Below are positions 51,914 through 59,956 of a stretch of 64,000 bases of DNA, one piece after another (position 1 is the stretch's first letter; each line of letters starts with the position of its first letter). This DNA comes from Ruegeria sp. R14_0 (GTDB lineage: Bacteria > Pseudomonadota > Alphaproteobacteria > Rhodobacterales > Rhodobacteraceae). The DNA lies in the NCBI RefSeq assembly GCF_017743975.1, contig NZ_JAGHRC010000003.1, positions 483,729 to 547,728 on the forward strand, read 5' to 3'. The notes below the pieces were generated by a model. The model did no database searches, had not been told where the DNA came from, and saw nothing but the letters and a program-made list of their open reading frames with translations. The translations under genes were made by a program, and so were the position numbers.

Positions 51914-52246
51914 ATGCCCATTTTCATTACTTACGCGTCTTATTCGCAGGACGGTGTCAAAGGTATGCTGAAAAAGCCTGCGGACCGCACTGCGCCGGTC
52001 CGGGCGCTGCTGAAAAAGGTCGGCGGCAAGCTATTGGCTTTTTACATGACGACCGGCGATAATGACGTCGTGGTCATAAGTGAGGTTCCCGACGGCACTG
52101 ATGCCGTTGCCGTTGGAATGGCCGTCGCGGCCTCGGGTGCTGTGTCAAATATTCAGACCGTGCGCGCCTGGAAAGCGAAGGACTTTGCCGCCATTACCAA
52201 GAAAGCCGCGAAACTGGCCGGAACGTACACGCCGCCCGGAAAATGA
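51914..52246 (+). CDS. GYD domain-containing protein
   Basis: A 110-residue protein of the GYD family (ferredoxin-like dimeric barrel): MPIFITYASYSQDGVKGML, then FYMTTGDNDVVVISEVPD containing the Gly-Asn-Asp form of the signature. The AAGGAGGAG ribosome-binding site 5 bp upstream is very strong. It lies 68 bp after the DUF2182 gene; co-transcription is likely. The function of the family is not known. Confidence 0.85.
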   Translation: MPIFITYASYSQDGVKGMLKKPADRTAPVRALLKKVGGKLLAFYMTTGDNDVVVISEVPDGTDAVAVGMAVAASGAVSNIQTVRAWKAKDFAAITKKAAKLAGTYTPPGK

Positions 52247-52256
52247 TCTGAGATAT

Positions 52257-52655
52257 GCGCGGAGGGCCTGTAAGCCGGATCTTGTTCCGGGGTTGCCCCC
52301 TTCGATGACCATTCCTCTAGGCCGCGCATTGCTGCGCGGCTCAAGCTGCCAACCCGGTCCCTCTGGGCCAAGACAGGCTTAGCGGCGGTATCGGCTGACG
52401 CCGACCGGCCCGCGCGGGGACCCTATTTGGCATTGCTCCCGGTGGGGCTTGCCGTGCCGCCGCTGTTGCCAGCGGCGCGGTGGGCTCTTACCCCACCGTT
52501 TCACCCTTACCCTTGACCGAAGTCCTGGGCGGTCTGATTTCTGTGGCGCTTTCCGTCGGGTTTCCCCGCCCGGGCGTTACCCGGCACCGTTGTCTTGTGG
52601 AGTCCGGACTTTCCTCTCGGGCCGAAGCCCCAGCGGCCATCCGGCCCTCCGCGCG
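52257..52655 (-). ncRNA. rnpB: RNase P RNA (class A)
   Basis: On the minus strand the sequence has the conserved 5' core GAGGAAAGTCCGGACTCCAC (CR-I) near 52600 and the 3' segment ending in GATCCGGCTTACAGG near 52265-52285. The two termini pair as helix P1: GGCCCTCCGCGC at 52643-52654 with its complement at 52257-52268. About 400 nt is a normal size. It cleaves 5' leaders of tRNA precursors. It converges with the GYD gene, ending only 10 bp from its stop. Confidence 0.93.
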
Positions 52656-52661
52656 TTGGTC

Positions 52662-52690
52662 GGGGTAAGCTTTGCACCGGGCCGCGTCAA
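52662..52690 (-). promoter_or_regulatory. Candidate rnpB promoter
   Basis: On the minus strand TTGACG (-35) stands 17 bp from TACCCC (-10-like), placing transcription start close to the P1 helix at about 52655. The -35 is good and the -10 poor, as in some alphaproteobacterial stable-RNA promoters. Confidence 0.5.
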
Positions 52691-52743
52691 GGGTGGAGAA
52701 CGCCTGAAGGGGCCAGCCCCTTCTTGGCCTGCGGCCAATTCAA

Positions 52744-52780
52744 CCCCGGGATATTTTTGGCCAGATGAAGTGCGGATCAG
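52744..52780 (-). repeat. Roseobacter 3'-end intergenic repeat, copy 3
   Basis: On the minus strand it includes CTTCATCTGGCCAAAAATAT, then CCCGGGG, preceded by a GATCCGC segment also present at copy 2. It starts 2-3 bp after the amidase stop. Confidence 0.65.
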
Positions 52781-52782
52781 GT

Positions 52783-53454
52783 TTAGGTGGTCAGGGGCGC
52801 CAAGTCGGCATGCTGCAAAGGGCCTTTGCCCCAGGGGCGATATCGCAGACGGACTGCGGAGAGCAGGGTTTCATCGTCTACATCAGCGCTGAATCCCGCC
52901 GCTTGTGCCAGTGTTCGAAACTGGATCTGTACGGCAGTTTGCGGGCTATCGCCCTGTCCGCGGGGTGCGGCCAGCGCATTGCGCTCCAGCCTCAGCCAGT
53001 CAAACTTTGGGCCGGGGTCAAATTTGCGCCCGGGGGCCATATCGGAATGACCGATCACGCCGTTTGGTTGAATGGTCCAGCGGCGCATGATCTGTCGTAA
53101 CAATTGTTCGAGTCGTTGCATCTGCAGATCAGAGAACGGGTGTTGCCCGGTATTGTCCAGTTCGATGCCGATGGAACGGGAGTTGATGTCGTTCTGTCCG
53201 TGCCACTCTCCGGCCCCTGCGTGCCAGGCGCGGTCCTCTTCCCGCACCATCTGCCAGAGCGTTCCGTCACCGCCAATCAGGTAATGCGCCGAGACCTCGT
53301 GGACAGGATCGCACAATCTCTCCAATGCCTCTTGCGCGTTGTTCATTGCTGTATAGTGCAGAACGATCAGGGACGGCTTCAGCCCATCCCTGCGTGGCCC
53401 GAAATTGGGCGATGGATGCCAGATCGGTGTCAGCGGATCAGTTGTTGACGGCAC
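52783..53454 (-). CDS. AmpD/AmiD-type N-acetylmuramoyl-L-alanine amidase
   Basis: About 223 residues. The Amidase_2 fold is clear: WHPSPNFGPRRDG, LIVLHYTAMNNAQEALE (first zinc His), EVSAHYLIGGDG, AWHAGAGEWHGQNDINSRSI, and VIGHSDMAPGRKFDPGPKFDW with further zinc ligands. It cleaves the N-acetylmuramic acid-peptide bond during cell-wall recycling or remodelling. The start is uncertain: the frame runs to 53646 across the neighbouring gene; I place it at a GTG (53454) overlapping that gene by 17 bp. ATG codons at 53499 and 53493 are alternatives. No signal peptide is seen. Confidence 0.82.
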   Translation of the reverse strand: MPSTTDPLTPIWHPSPNFGPRRDGLKPSLIVLHYTAMNNAQEALERLCDPVHEVSAHYLIGGDGTLWQMVREEDRAWHAGAGEWHGQNDINSRSIGIELDNTGQHPFSDLQMQRLEQLLRQIMRRWTIQPNGVIGHSDMAPGRKFDPGPKFDWLRLERNALAAPRGQGDSPQTAVQIQFRTLAQAAGFSADVDDETLLSAVRLRYRPWGKGPLQHADLAPLTT

Positions 53455-54136
53455 TGCGGAATGCGCTGGGGTCCCAGCTGCAGGCGTATCCATCTCCATC
53501 GGGGTCCAGCCCGTTTCGGTCACGCTGCGGGCCGCCATTGGCCAGGAACTCGATCTGAGCCTGATCCGGTGACGGGAACTTGGCACAGTTCCGCTGGGCC
53601 TTGGCCTCGAGGTTAAACCCAGCGCGGCTATAAAGCTGTGTACCAACAGGGTTCGAGGTGCTGAGCGCGTATTGCACGATGTTTGGCTGCCCGTCCGAAC
53701 CGCGTTGCGGAACGGCGGTCGGGGTGACGACTTCGTAAGTCTGGCGGTTCTGCTGGATCAGCGCAGCGTCGGATTCAATCGTTCGGCGGCCAGAAACGGC
53801 GGCGAAATCCTGTTCATCCGAGATTGCATTGTTGCTGGTTGCGGACAGCGGCGCTTGCGTCACTGTGCTTTGACTGGATGTGCTGGCCAATGCAGCCGCA
53901 GTTGCCGATGCGATATCGGCGTTCTCTCCGGTCGGTGTGGTGCCAGGCGCGCCCAGCTGCTGTTCTGATACCTCAGCCGGGCCAAGCAGCGGGTTGCCAG
54001 TATAGCCCTGCCCGGCCAACGTGGCCTCACGCTGTGCCTGGTATTGAGGTGTGTTGAAACCTGTACCCTGGACCGGGGCCACCGTGTTGCAGGCGGCCAC
54101 AAGTCCGATTGCGGGGATCAGAAGCGTAAAGCGCAT
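53438..54136 (-). CDS. Lipoprotein with C-terminal excalibur calcium-binding motif
   Basis: A 232-residue lipoprotein (MRFTLLIPAIGLVAACNT, lipobox VAAC, Cys16). The long middle is Ala/Ser/Thr/Gln-rich and probably disordered. The C-terminus has the excalibur signature: NCAKFPSPDQAQ and RDRNGLDPDGDGYACSWDP, with the DPDGDG calcium loop. It overlaps the amidase gene at its 3' end, hinting at a joint cell-wall role. Confidence 0.85.
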   Translation of the reverse strand: MRFTLLIPAIGLVAACNTVAPVQGTGFNTPQYQAQREATLAGQGYTGNPLLGPAEVSEQQLGAPGTTPTGENADIASATAAALASTSSQSTVTQAPLSATSNNAISDEQDFAAVSGRRTIESDAALIQQNRQTYEVVTPTAVPQRGSDGQPNIVQYALSTSNPVGTQLYSRAGFNLEAKAQRNCAKFPSPDQAQIEFLANGGPQRDRNGLDPDGDGYACSWDPSAFRSAVNN

Positions 54137-54176
54137 TCAGCTGCTCCGTCTTAGCTGGTCTTGCCTGATCCGAGGA

Positions 54177-55664
54177 TTACCACCATTTGCCCGGTTTGGC
54201 CACAAAACCGGCGGCGCTTTCCAGCGCATAGGCCGTGTTCAGCAGATCGCCTTCGTCCCATGGACGACCGATTAGCTGAAGCCCAAGCGGCAGACCCTGT
54301 TTGTCCAACCCTGCGGGAACCGAAATGCCCGGCAGACCAGCCAGGTTGACCGTCACTGTGAAAACGTCGTTCAGGTACATCTGCACCGGATCGGCGTCGG
54401 TCATTTCGCCCAGGCCAAAGGACGCGGACGGCGTGGCCGGGGTCAGGATCGCATCGATCCCGGCGGCGAAGACATCCTCGAAGTCATTCTTGATCAGCGT
54501 ACGGACTTTGCGCGCGCGGTTGTAGTAGGCGTCATAGAAACCAGCCGACAGCACGTAGGTTCCGACCATGACGCGGCGCTGAACCTCGTGACCGAAGCCT
54601 TCGGCGCGGGTCTTTTCATACATCTCGGTGATGCCGTCGCCCTGTGCCAGCTGCGCACGGCGGCCATAGCGGACACCGTCGTAACGCGCGAGGTTCGACG
54701 ACGCCTCGGCCGGGGCGATCACATAGTAAGCAGGCAGTGCGTATTTGGTGTGGGGCAGCGAGATATCAACGATCTCGGCACCCGCTGCTTTCAGCATCTC
54801 TGCCCCTTCGGCCCAGAGCTTTTCAATTTCAGCAGGCATACCGTCCATGCGGTATTCTTTTGGAATACCGATCTTCTTGCCTTTGATGTCGCCGGTCAGC
54901 ATGGCCTCAAAATTCGGGACAGCCAGTTCTGCACTGGTCGAGTCTTTGGGATCGTGACCGCACATCGCCTCGAGCATGATCGCTGCGTCGCGCACGTTCT
55001 TGGTCATCGGACCGGCCTGATCCAGCGAAGACGCAAAAGCCACGATGCCCCAGCGCGAGCAGCGGCCGTAGGTCGGCTTGATGCCGGTGATGCCGGTGAA
55101 CGCAGCAGGCTGACGGATTGAGCCACCGGTGTCGGTGCCGGTTGCGGCCAAACACAGATCAGCCGCAACAGCGGAGGCCGAACCACCCGAAGAACCGCCC
55201 GGCGTCAGCTGCGCGTCATCATTGCCACGACGCCACGGGCTGACCGCGTTGCCATAGACGGATGTTTCGTTGGACGAACCCATGGCGAACTCGTCCATGT
55301 TCAGCTTGCCCAGCATCACGGCACCGGCATCGGCCAGTTGCTGAGATACGGTGGATTCATACTCGGGCTTGAAGCCTTCCAGAATCTTCGACGCCGCCTG
55401 CGAGGGCACGCCCTTGGTGCAAAACAGATCCTTGATGCCGATCGGCAGGCCGCACATCGACGGCGCGTCGCCGCCCTTGATCCGCGCGTCCGCCGCCTTG
55501 GCGCGTTCCAGCGCAATCTCGGGCGTTTTGTGGACAAAAGCGTTCAGCGCGTCGGCGTCATCAATGGCCTTCAGGCAAGACTCGGTCAACTCGACCGAGG
55601 TCACCTCGCCCTTGCGCAGCGCGTCGCGGGCCTCGGCCAGGCCCAGTTTGTTCAGATCGCTCAT
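54177..55664 (-). CDS. gatA: Asp-tRNA(Asn)/Glu-tRNA(Gln) amidotransferase subunit A
   Basis: A 495-residue amidase-signature protein. The catalytic triad lies in PIGIKDLFC (K78), [18 protein letters not shown] (cis-Ser) and [14 protein letters not shown] (nucleophile Ser). It releases ammonia from glutamine for transamidation of mischarged tRNA by GatB. It starts 3 bp after the gatC stop. gatB is not in the window. Confidence 0.96.
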   Translation of the reverse strand: MSDLNKLGLAEARDALRKGEVTSVELTESCLKAIDDADALNAFVHKTPEIALERAKAADARIKGGDAPSMCGLPIGIKDLFCTKGVPSQAASKILEGFKPEYESTVSQQLADAGAVMLGKLNMDEFAMGSSNETSVYGNAVSPWRRGNDDAQLTPGGSSGGSASAVAADLCLAATGTDTGGSIRQPAAFTGITGIKPTYGRCSRWGIVAFASSLDQAGPMTKNVRDAAIMLEAMCGHDPKDSTSAELAVPNFEAMLTGDIKGKKIGIPKEYRMDGMPAEIEKLWAEGAEMLKAAGAEIVDISLPHTKYALPAYYVIAPAEASSNLARYDGVRYGRRAQLAQGDGITEMYEKTRAEGFGHEVQRRVMVGTYVLSAGFYDAYYNRARKVRTLIKNDFEDVFAAGIDAILTPATPSASFGLGEMTDADPVQMYLNDVFTVTVNLAGLPGISVPAGLDKQGLPLGLQLIGRPWDEGDLLNTAYALESAAGFVAKPGKWW

Positions 55665-55667
55665 GTC

Positions 55668-55955
55668 TTACTCCACAACTTTGGGAACAGCGAAGAACCC
55701 TTCGCGCGCATCGGGGGCGTTGGCCAGAACTTTATCCTGCTGGTTCCCGTCGGTGACCACATCCTCGCGGCGTTTCAGGCGCATCGGCTCGACCGAGACC
55801 ATCGGCTCGACGCCTTCGACATCCACTTCGTTCAGTTGTTCGATGAACCCAAGGATGGTGTTAAACTCGGATGCCAGCGCGGGCAGCGCGTCATCTTCGA
55901 CCTTGATCCGGGCCAGTTTGGCCACCTTGGCGGCATTGCTTTGGTCAATCGACAT
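55668..55955 (-). CDS. gatC: Asp-tRNA(Asn)/Glu-tRNA(Gln) amidotransferase subunit C
   Basis: A 95-residue GatC: VAKLARIKVEDDALPALASE, FNTILGFIEQLNEVDVEGVE, then the LRREDVVTDGNQQDKVLANA-like tail. It wraps GatA and GatB in the complex. It is the first gene of a gatC-gatA transcript. Confidence 0.95.
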   Translation of the reverse strand: MSIDQSNAAKVAKLARIKVEDDALPALASEFNTILGFIEQLNEVDVEGVEPMVSVEPMRLKRREDVVTDGNQQDKVLANAPDAREGFFAVPKVVE

Positions 55956-56106
55956 CGGATATCCTCATATGCGTTAGGGGGCATTTACCTGTCTGGTCGC
56001 CGGGTCGCAAGACCGCCGAGGCTCTGATTCACCCTTGTATGCTTGGCAAGGTCCATAAAAACCGATCTGGCCCTTCGATTGCTAAAAACCTTTGCGCAAA
56101 AAAATA

Positions 56107-56165
56107 AACTAAATAGTTCACTTCGCCCCTTGAAAAACTAAACTGAACTGTTCACTTCATATAAT
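56107..56165 (+). promoter_or_regulatory. Tandem operator-like repeats and TATAAT box
   Basis: The motif GTTCACTTC occurs at 56116-56124 and 56150-56158, and AACTAAA at 56107-56113 and 56136-56142. Dyads AACTA-AA-TAGTT (56107-56118) and TGAAC-T-GTTCA (56144-56154) overlap them. A consensus TATAAT follows at 56160-56165, 28 bp before the small gene. The block is strongly A/T-rich relative to its surroundings and looks like a regulated promoter with two repressor or activator sites. Confidence 0.6.
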
Positions 56166-56193
56166 ACGGCACAGCCTTAAATGGAGAAAAACG

Positions 56194-56358
56194 ATGAAAA
56201 CGTTCATCACTGCCTTTGTATTGGCCACCACAGTTGTTGCAGCACAAGCCCAGGCGGGGTCGTTCGGCCCAAGCATGGACACACTGACCCGCACCCTGAT
56301 TTTCCCCGATCAGGTGTCGCAGCCGGTCACAAAGGACCAGATCAAACCAACCAAATAA
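56194..56358 (+). CDS. Small exported protein (54 residues)
   Basis: The frame encodes MKTFITAFVLATTVVAAQAQ as a signal peptide with cleavage after AQA, then a 33-residue mature peptide (GSFGPSMDTLTRTLIF and VSQPVTKDQIKP). GGAG lies 8 bp before the ATG, and an 11-bp hairpin follows the stop. It is too short for most automatic calls but has all marks of a real gene. No homologous domain is known to me. Confidence 0.72.
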   Translation: MKTFITAFVLATTVVAAQAQAGSFGPSMDTLTRTLIFPDQVSQPVTKDQIKPTK

Positions 56359-56371
56359 TGCGCCCCATTAT

Positions 56372-56402
56372 GCCGGGTCGGGTACAGAATTCCCGACTCG
56401 GC
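56372..56402 (+). terminator. Hairpin after the small exported protein gene
   Basis: An 11-bp stem GCCGGGTCGGG/CCCGACTCGGC with one G-U pair and a 9-base loop lies 13 bp after the stop. The U-tract is missing. Confidence 0.55.
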
Positions 56403-56496
56403 AATTGGCTGCTGCGCTCGGCATGGCAAAACGCTACGGTGGCACAAACGACCCGCCGCCCTGCCCCGCAGGGTCGGCCAGCCAACGGAGCAGAAA

Positions 56497-57060
56497 ATGA
56501 ACGCGCGCAAGCAAGCTGTTCTGGACGCCATTGATGCGGCCAACTCACACGACCCCAACCAAGAAGACGGCCAGCCAGTGGAACTGCTGTATGGCCAGCG
56601 CATGAGTGCCGAGTTGGACCGATTGTTCCCCGACGCCTCTGATCCGTTGCAAATTGCAGCACGTGGCCAGCATGTCGAGCGATGGAAGCTGGCGCGCAAT
56701 GCGTACCCCGAAGGTCGCGCTGGGTATCTGGCCTGGCGCAAGGCGCAAGGGGTTCATCACGCTGACTTCGTGATGGGGCTGATGGAGCAGAACGGCTATG
56801 GCGCAGAGGACATCGAGGCCGCCGGGCGGATGCTGCGCAAACAGGGCATCAAGCGCGACGACGAAGTTCAGGCGCTTGAAGATGTGATCTGTTTCGTATT
56901 CCTCAAATGGTATTTCGCACCTTTCGCCCAAAAGCACTCGGCCGAGAAAATCCAGAGCATCGTCGAGAAAACCGCCCGCAAAATGTCAGCGGACGGGCGG
57001 GCGCGGGTTTTGTCCGAGTTTGAATTACCCGAGCATCTGGCCAGCGCGTTTCAGGACTGA
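56497..57060 (+). CDS. DUF4202 domain-containing protein
   Basis: A 187-residue all-helical soluble protein matching DUF4202: AIDAANSHDPNQEDGQPVEL at the N-terminus, ARGQHVERWKLARNAYPEGR with His/Glu, GYLAWRKAQGVHHADFV, and LEDVICFVFLKWYFAPFA. The conserved His and Asp residues look like a metal-binding (HD-like) site. Function unknown. It converges with the ceramidase-like gene, overlapping it by 10 bp. Confidence 0.87.
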   Translation: MNARKQAVLDAIDAANSHDPNQEDGQPVELLYGQRMSAELDRLFPDASDPLQIAARGQHVERWKLARNAYPEGRAGYLAWRKAQGVHHADFVMGLMEQNGYGAEDIEAAGRMLRKQGIKRDDEVQALEDVICFVFLKWYFAPFAQKHSAEKIQSIVEKTARKMSADGRARVLSEFELPEHLASAFQD

Positions 57061-57707
57061 GACGCGCGAACCATGTGACGCCGGTAGACCTCGATCATCC
57101 AACCCAGCATGATGGCATTCAGAATGTGCCACAGGAAATGCGTCCCCAGCGGGACCTGTCCGCAAATGGGTTCGTCCAGCGCGCGGAAGGTGATCGAGGC
57201 GATCAGAATGACTGCCCCGACAGCAAGCCCACGCGCGGTTTCCGGCACCCGATGCCGTAGCAAAAACGCGTAGATTAGAATCAACAGCGGCACCGGAGCG
57301 TAAGCGGATGACCCCCCAAGACCCGGAACAAACTGAAACAGCGGCACAGTCGCCGCAGCGTAGGGAATGAACAAAGCGGTTAACAGCCCGGCAGGAACTG
57401 GCCTCATATGCCAGACGTCCCGGTTGATCGCGAAGATGTAGACGAGGATGTACAGCAGGATCGGCACAACATCCGTCATTGCAGCCCAAACCTGCGCATG
57501 GGTGTGGAACAGATAGCTCCCAATCCCGATGGCGGCGAGGATCAGCACCAGCATCATGGCCAGGGGCATCCCCTGCCCGCGCACCCGCCGCCACATGACA
57601 AACGCCGCAATCAGAAACGCAGCGTTTGTCACTGCGTTTATCGGTTCGGCCCAATACGCGGGCGACAAGCGCTCGCAATACCCATCAATTTCCTGAAACC
57701 AGTCCAT
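57051..57707 (-). CDS. Ceramidase domain-containing membrane protein
   Basis: A 218-residue seven-helix protein of the CREST superfamily (alkaline ceramidase). The N-terminal YCERLSPAYWAEPINAVTNA carries the Glu-Asn signature; SYLFHTHAQ gives a zinc-ligand His and a C-terminal GTHFLWHILNAIMLGW gives the two others. It would hydrolyse an amide in sphingolipid-like or other membrane lipids, but bacterial substrates are not established. Confidence 0.85.
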   Translation of the reverse strand: MDWFQEIDGYCERLSPAYWAEPINAVTNAAFLIAAFVMWRRVRGQGMPLAMMLVLILAAIGIGSYLFHTHAQVWAAMTDVVPILLYILVYIFAINRDVWHMRPVPAGLLTALFIPYAAATVPLFQFVPGLGGSSAYAPVPLLILIYAFLLRHRVPETARGLAVGAVILIASITFRALDEPICGQVPLGTHFLWHILNAIMLGWMIEVYRRHMVRASQS

Positions 57708-57766
57708 GAACTTTTACATAACCGATGCTAGGTTAAAGCCAACACTTTGTTTGGGAGGACGAATTT

Positions 57767-58459
57767 ATGAATATCATTTGGCTCGGTCACGGTAGTTTTC
57801 GCATCGAAACCGGTGGGCAGGTTCTGCTGATCGACCCTTGGCTGACCGGAAATCCCGTCCTTTCCGAAGAACAGCACGACGATGCGCTTGAGGGGGCAAC
57901 CCATATCCTTCTGACGCATACACATTTTGACCATATTGCGGATGTGGTTTCGCTGGCCAAACACCTCAAAGTCCCGGTTGTCGGCCAGTATGACCTGATG
58001 GGGTACTGGAGCGAAGCCGAAAGCCTTGAAACTATCGGCTACAATAAGGGCGGAACGGTAAACCTGAACGGTGTCAAAGTGTCGATGGTTCCGGCCTCAC
58101 ACAGTTCGACCTTTTCAACGCCTGATGGCCTGCGCACCGGCGGCAGCGAGGTCGGCTTCATGATCGAATCGGATGGCCATATGCTCTATGTCTCGGGCGA
58201 CACCGATATCATGGCCGACATGGATTGGATGGGGGATTACTACAAACCCGATATCGGCATCCTGTCGGCGGGTGGGCATTTCACGATGGACATGAAGGGG
58301 GCGGCTTATGCGGCCAAACGGTATTTTGACTTCAAGACCGTGATTCCCTGTCACTACAAGACCTTCCCGATCCTCGAACAATCCGCGCAGGTGCTGATCG
58401 ACGGGCTGCCAGATGTGGATGTGATCGAGCCAGAGGTGATGAAACCCATCAGCGTCTAG
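57767..58459 (+). CDS. Metal-dependent hydrolase, UPF0173 / UlaG-like MBL fold
   Basis: A 230-residue metallo-beta-lactamase-fold protein. Motifs are the N-terminal GHGSFRIE, metal-binding LLTHTHFDHIADV, PASHSS, SGDTDI and the C-terminal IPCHYKTFPIL. It matches the UPF0173 group related to L-ascorbate-6-phosphate lactonase; the substrate is unknown. GGGAGGA lies before the ATG. Confidence 0.9.
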   Translation: MNIIWLGHGSFRIETGGQVLLIDPWLTGNPVLSEEQHDDALEGATHILLTHTHFDHIADVVSLAKHLKVPVVGQYDLMGYWSEAESLETIGYNKGGTVNLNGVKVSMVPASHSSTFSTPDGLRTGGSEVGFMIESDGHMLYVSGDTDIMADMDWMGDYYKPDIGILSAGGHFTMDMKGAAYAAKRYFDFKTVIPCHYKTFPILEQSAQVLIDGLPDVDVIEPEVMKPISV

Positions 58460-58461
58460 GG

Positions 58462-58911
58462 TCACCGCCGCGCGGCGAAGAAGTCTTTCAAAAGGTCCGC
58501 GGCCTCTTGCGCCGCGATGCCGTCGTAGACCTCTGGCACATGGTGCGCCTGCGTATGGGTAAAAACCCGCGCGCCATGTGCAACGCCGCCTGATTTTGGG
58601 TCTGCGGCCCCGTAATATATCCGCCGGATGCGCGCCGCCGCCAGCGCCGCCGCGCACATGGCGCAGGGTTCCAGCGTGACATAGAGATCATGATCAGGCA
58701 GCCGCTCGGATCCGGCTGCAGCGCAGGCCGCGCGCAGGGCCAGAATCTCGGCATGGGCGGTGGGATCGTTCAACTCACGCGTACGATTGCCCGCCGAGGC
58801 CACGACTGCACCGTCTGGGTCAACTATGACCGCGCCCACGGGCACTTCGCCGCGATCGGCTGCGGCACGCGCCTCAATCAACGCCTTATCCATATGCGAT
58901 CTGAACACCAT
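58462..58911 (-). CDS. tadA: tRNA adenosine(34) deaminase
   Basis: A 149-residue zinc deaminase converting A34 to inosine in tRNA-Arg(ACG). The active site is H53-A-E55 (TAHAEILALR) and C83-x2-C86 (EPCAMCAAAL), with tRNA-contact residues in the C-terminal helix. The start could be the ATG at 58911 or 58893; both give complete domains. It is divergent from the pseudouridine synthase gene. Confidence 0.9.
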   Translation of the reverse strand: MVFRSHMDKALIEARAAADRGEVPVGAVIVDPDGAVVASAGNRTRELNDPTAHAEILALRAACAAAGSERLPDHDLYVTLEPCAMCAAALAAARIRRIYYGAADPKSGGVAHGARVFTHTQAHHVPEVYDGIAAQEAADLLKDFFAARR

Positions 58912-58972
58912 GCCTCTGACTGCCTTAGAAACCCGCCTTTCGCAAGCGGCCGGGATGCGTTATGGGCTGCAG

Positions 58973-59782
58973 ATGACTAAAACCCCTCCTCCCGGCGACC
59001 GGATCGCCAAAGTCCTTGCCCGCGCAGGCGTCGCCTCGCGTCGTGAAGCAGAACGCATGATCGAAGCCGGTCGTGTGAATGTGAATGGCAAGACAATCGA
59101 CAGCCCGGCGCTGAACGTGACGTCCAAAGACAAGATCATCGTCGACGGCAAACCCGTTTCCGAACCGGAACCGTCGCGCCTGTGGCTGTACCACAAGCCC
59201 CCGGGGCTTGTGACAACAACGCGGGACGAAAAAGGGCGCGCGACGATCTTCGACAATCTGCCCGAGGACATGCCGCGGGTCATGAGTGTCGGGCGGCTCG
59301 ACCTGAATTCGGAAGGGTTGCTGCTGCTGACCAATGATGGCGGCATCAAGCGCAAGCTTGAACTGCCTGCCACCGGATGGTTGCGCAAGTACCGCGTTCG
59401 CGTGAATGGGCGCCCCAAGGATGAGGATTTTGCCCCATTGCGCAAAGGTCTGGTCATCGAAGGGGAACGCTTTCAACCCATGACTGTCACGCTGGACCGA
59501 CAGCAAGGGGCCAATGCTTGGCTGACCATCGGTCTGCGCGAAGGCAAAAACCGCGAAATTCGCCGCGCGATGGAAGATATCGGCTTTGCTGTGAACCGTC
59601 TGTTGCGCGTCTCGTATGGCCCGTTTCAGCTTGGGAATCTTAAGCCCGGAGAGGTCGAGGAAATTCGCCGCAGGGTCATGCGGGATCAGTTGGGTCTGGA
59701 CGCCGAACCCGATGCCCATGCGAAACGACCTGCGCGACCCCAGCGAAAACGCCCCGGAATCGGCAAGAAACCTCGCAAGTGA
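58973..59782 (+). CDS. rRNA pseudouridine synthase, RluB/RsuA type
   Basis: A 269-residue protein: an N-terminal S4 RNA-binding domain (RIAKVLARAGVASRREAERM, GRVNVNGK) and a pseudouridine synthase domain with catalytic D110 in SVGRLDLNSEGLLLLTNDG. The C-terminal tail is basic (KRPARPQRKRPGIGKKPRK). It is similar to RluB, which modifies U2605 of 23S rRNA. The ATG at 58973 was chosen; the frame is open upstream across tadA but is not conserved there. Confidence 0.9.
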   Translation: MTKTPPPGDRIAKVLARAGVASRREAERMIEAGRVNVNGKTIDSPALNVTSKDKIIVDGKPVSEPEPSRLWLYHKPPGLVTTTRDEKGRATIFDNLPEDMPRVMSVGRLDLNSEGLLLLTNDGGIKRKLELPATGWLRKYRVRVNGRPKDEDFAPLRKGLVIEGERFQPMTVTLDRQQGANAWLTIGLREGKNREIRRAMEDIGFAVNRLLRVSYGPFQLGNLKPGEVEEIRRRVMRDQLGLDAEPDAHAKRPARPQRKRPGIGKKPRK

Positions 59783-59862
59783 CGCAGGTTAGGCAACCTT
59801 CCCCCTAGCGTCATGGCCTCGCATGCCCTAAATTTCCAACAGGGAAAAGCTTGGGGGGCGCC

Positions 59863-59952
59863 ATGTCCGGGACCGGAGTGCAGAAACTGGCCTATGTTGT
59901 GCTGTTGATGCTCATGCTTGGCGTGTGCACCGGCCTGCTGGGAGGCTTGTAA
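59863..59952 (+). CDS. 29-residue single-helix membrane peptide
   Basis: The frame encodes a peptide with a hydrophobic helix (AYVVLLMLMLGVCTGLLGG) and a polar start (MSGTGVQK). Its stop lies 4 bp before the next gene's ATG, and the GGGAGG that ends its coding sequence doubles as the next ribosome-binding site, suggesting co-translation. No homologue is known to me. It may be a membrane partner of the downstream XpaC/TelA proteins. Confidence 0.5.
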   Translation: MSGTGVQKLAYVVLLMLMLGVCTGLLGGL

Positions 59953-59956
59953 GCAC

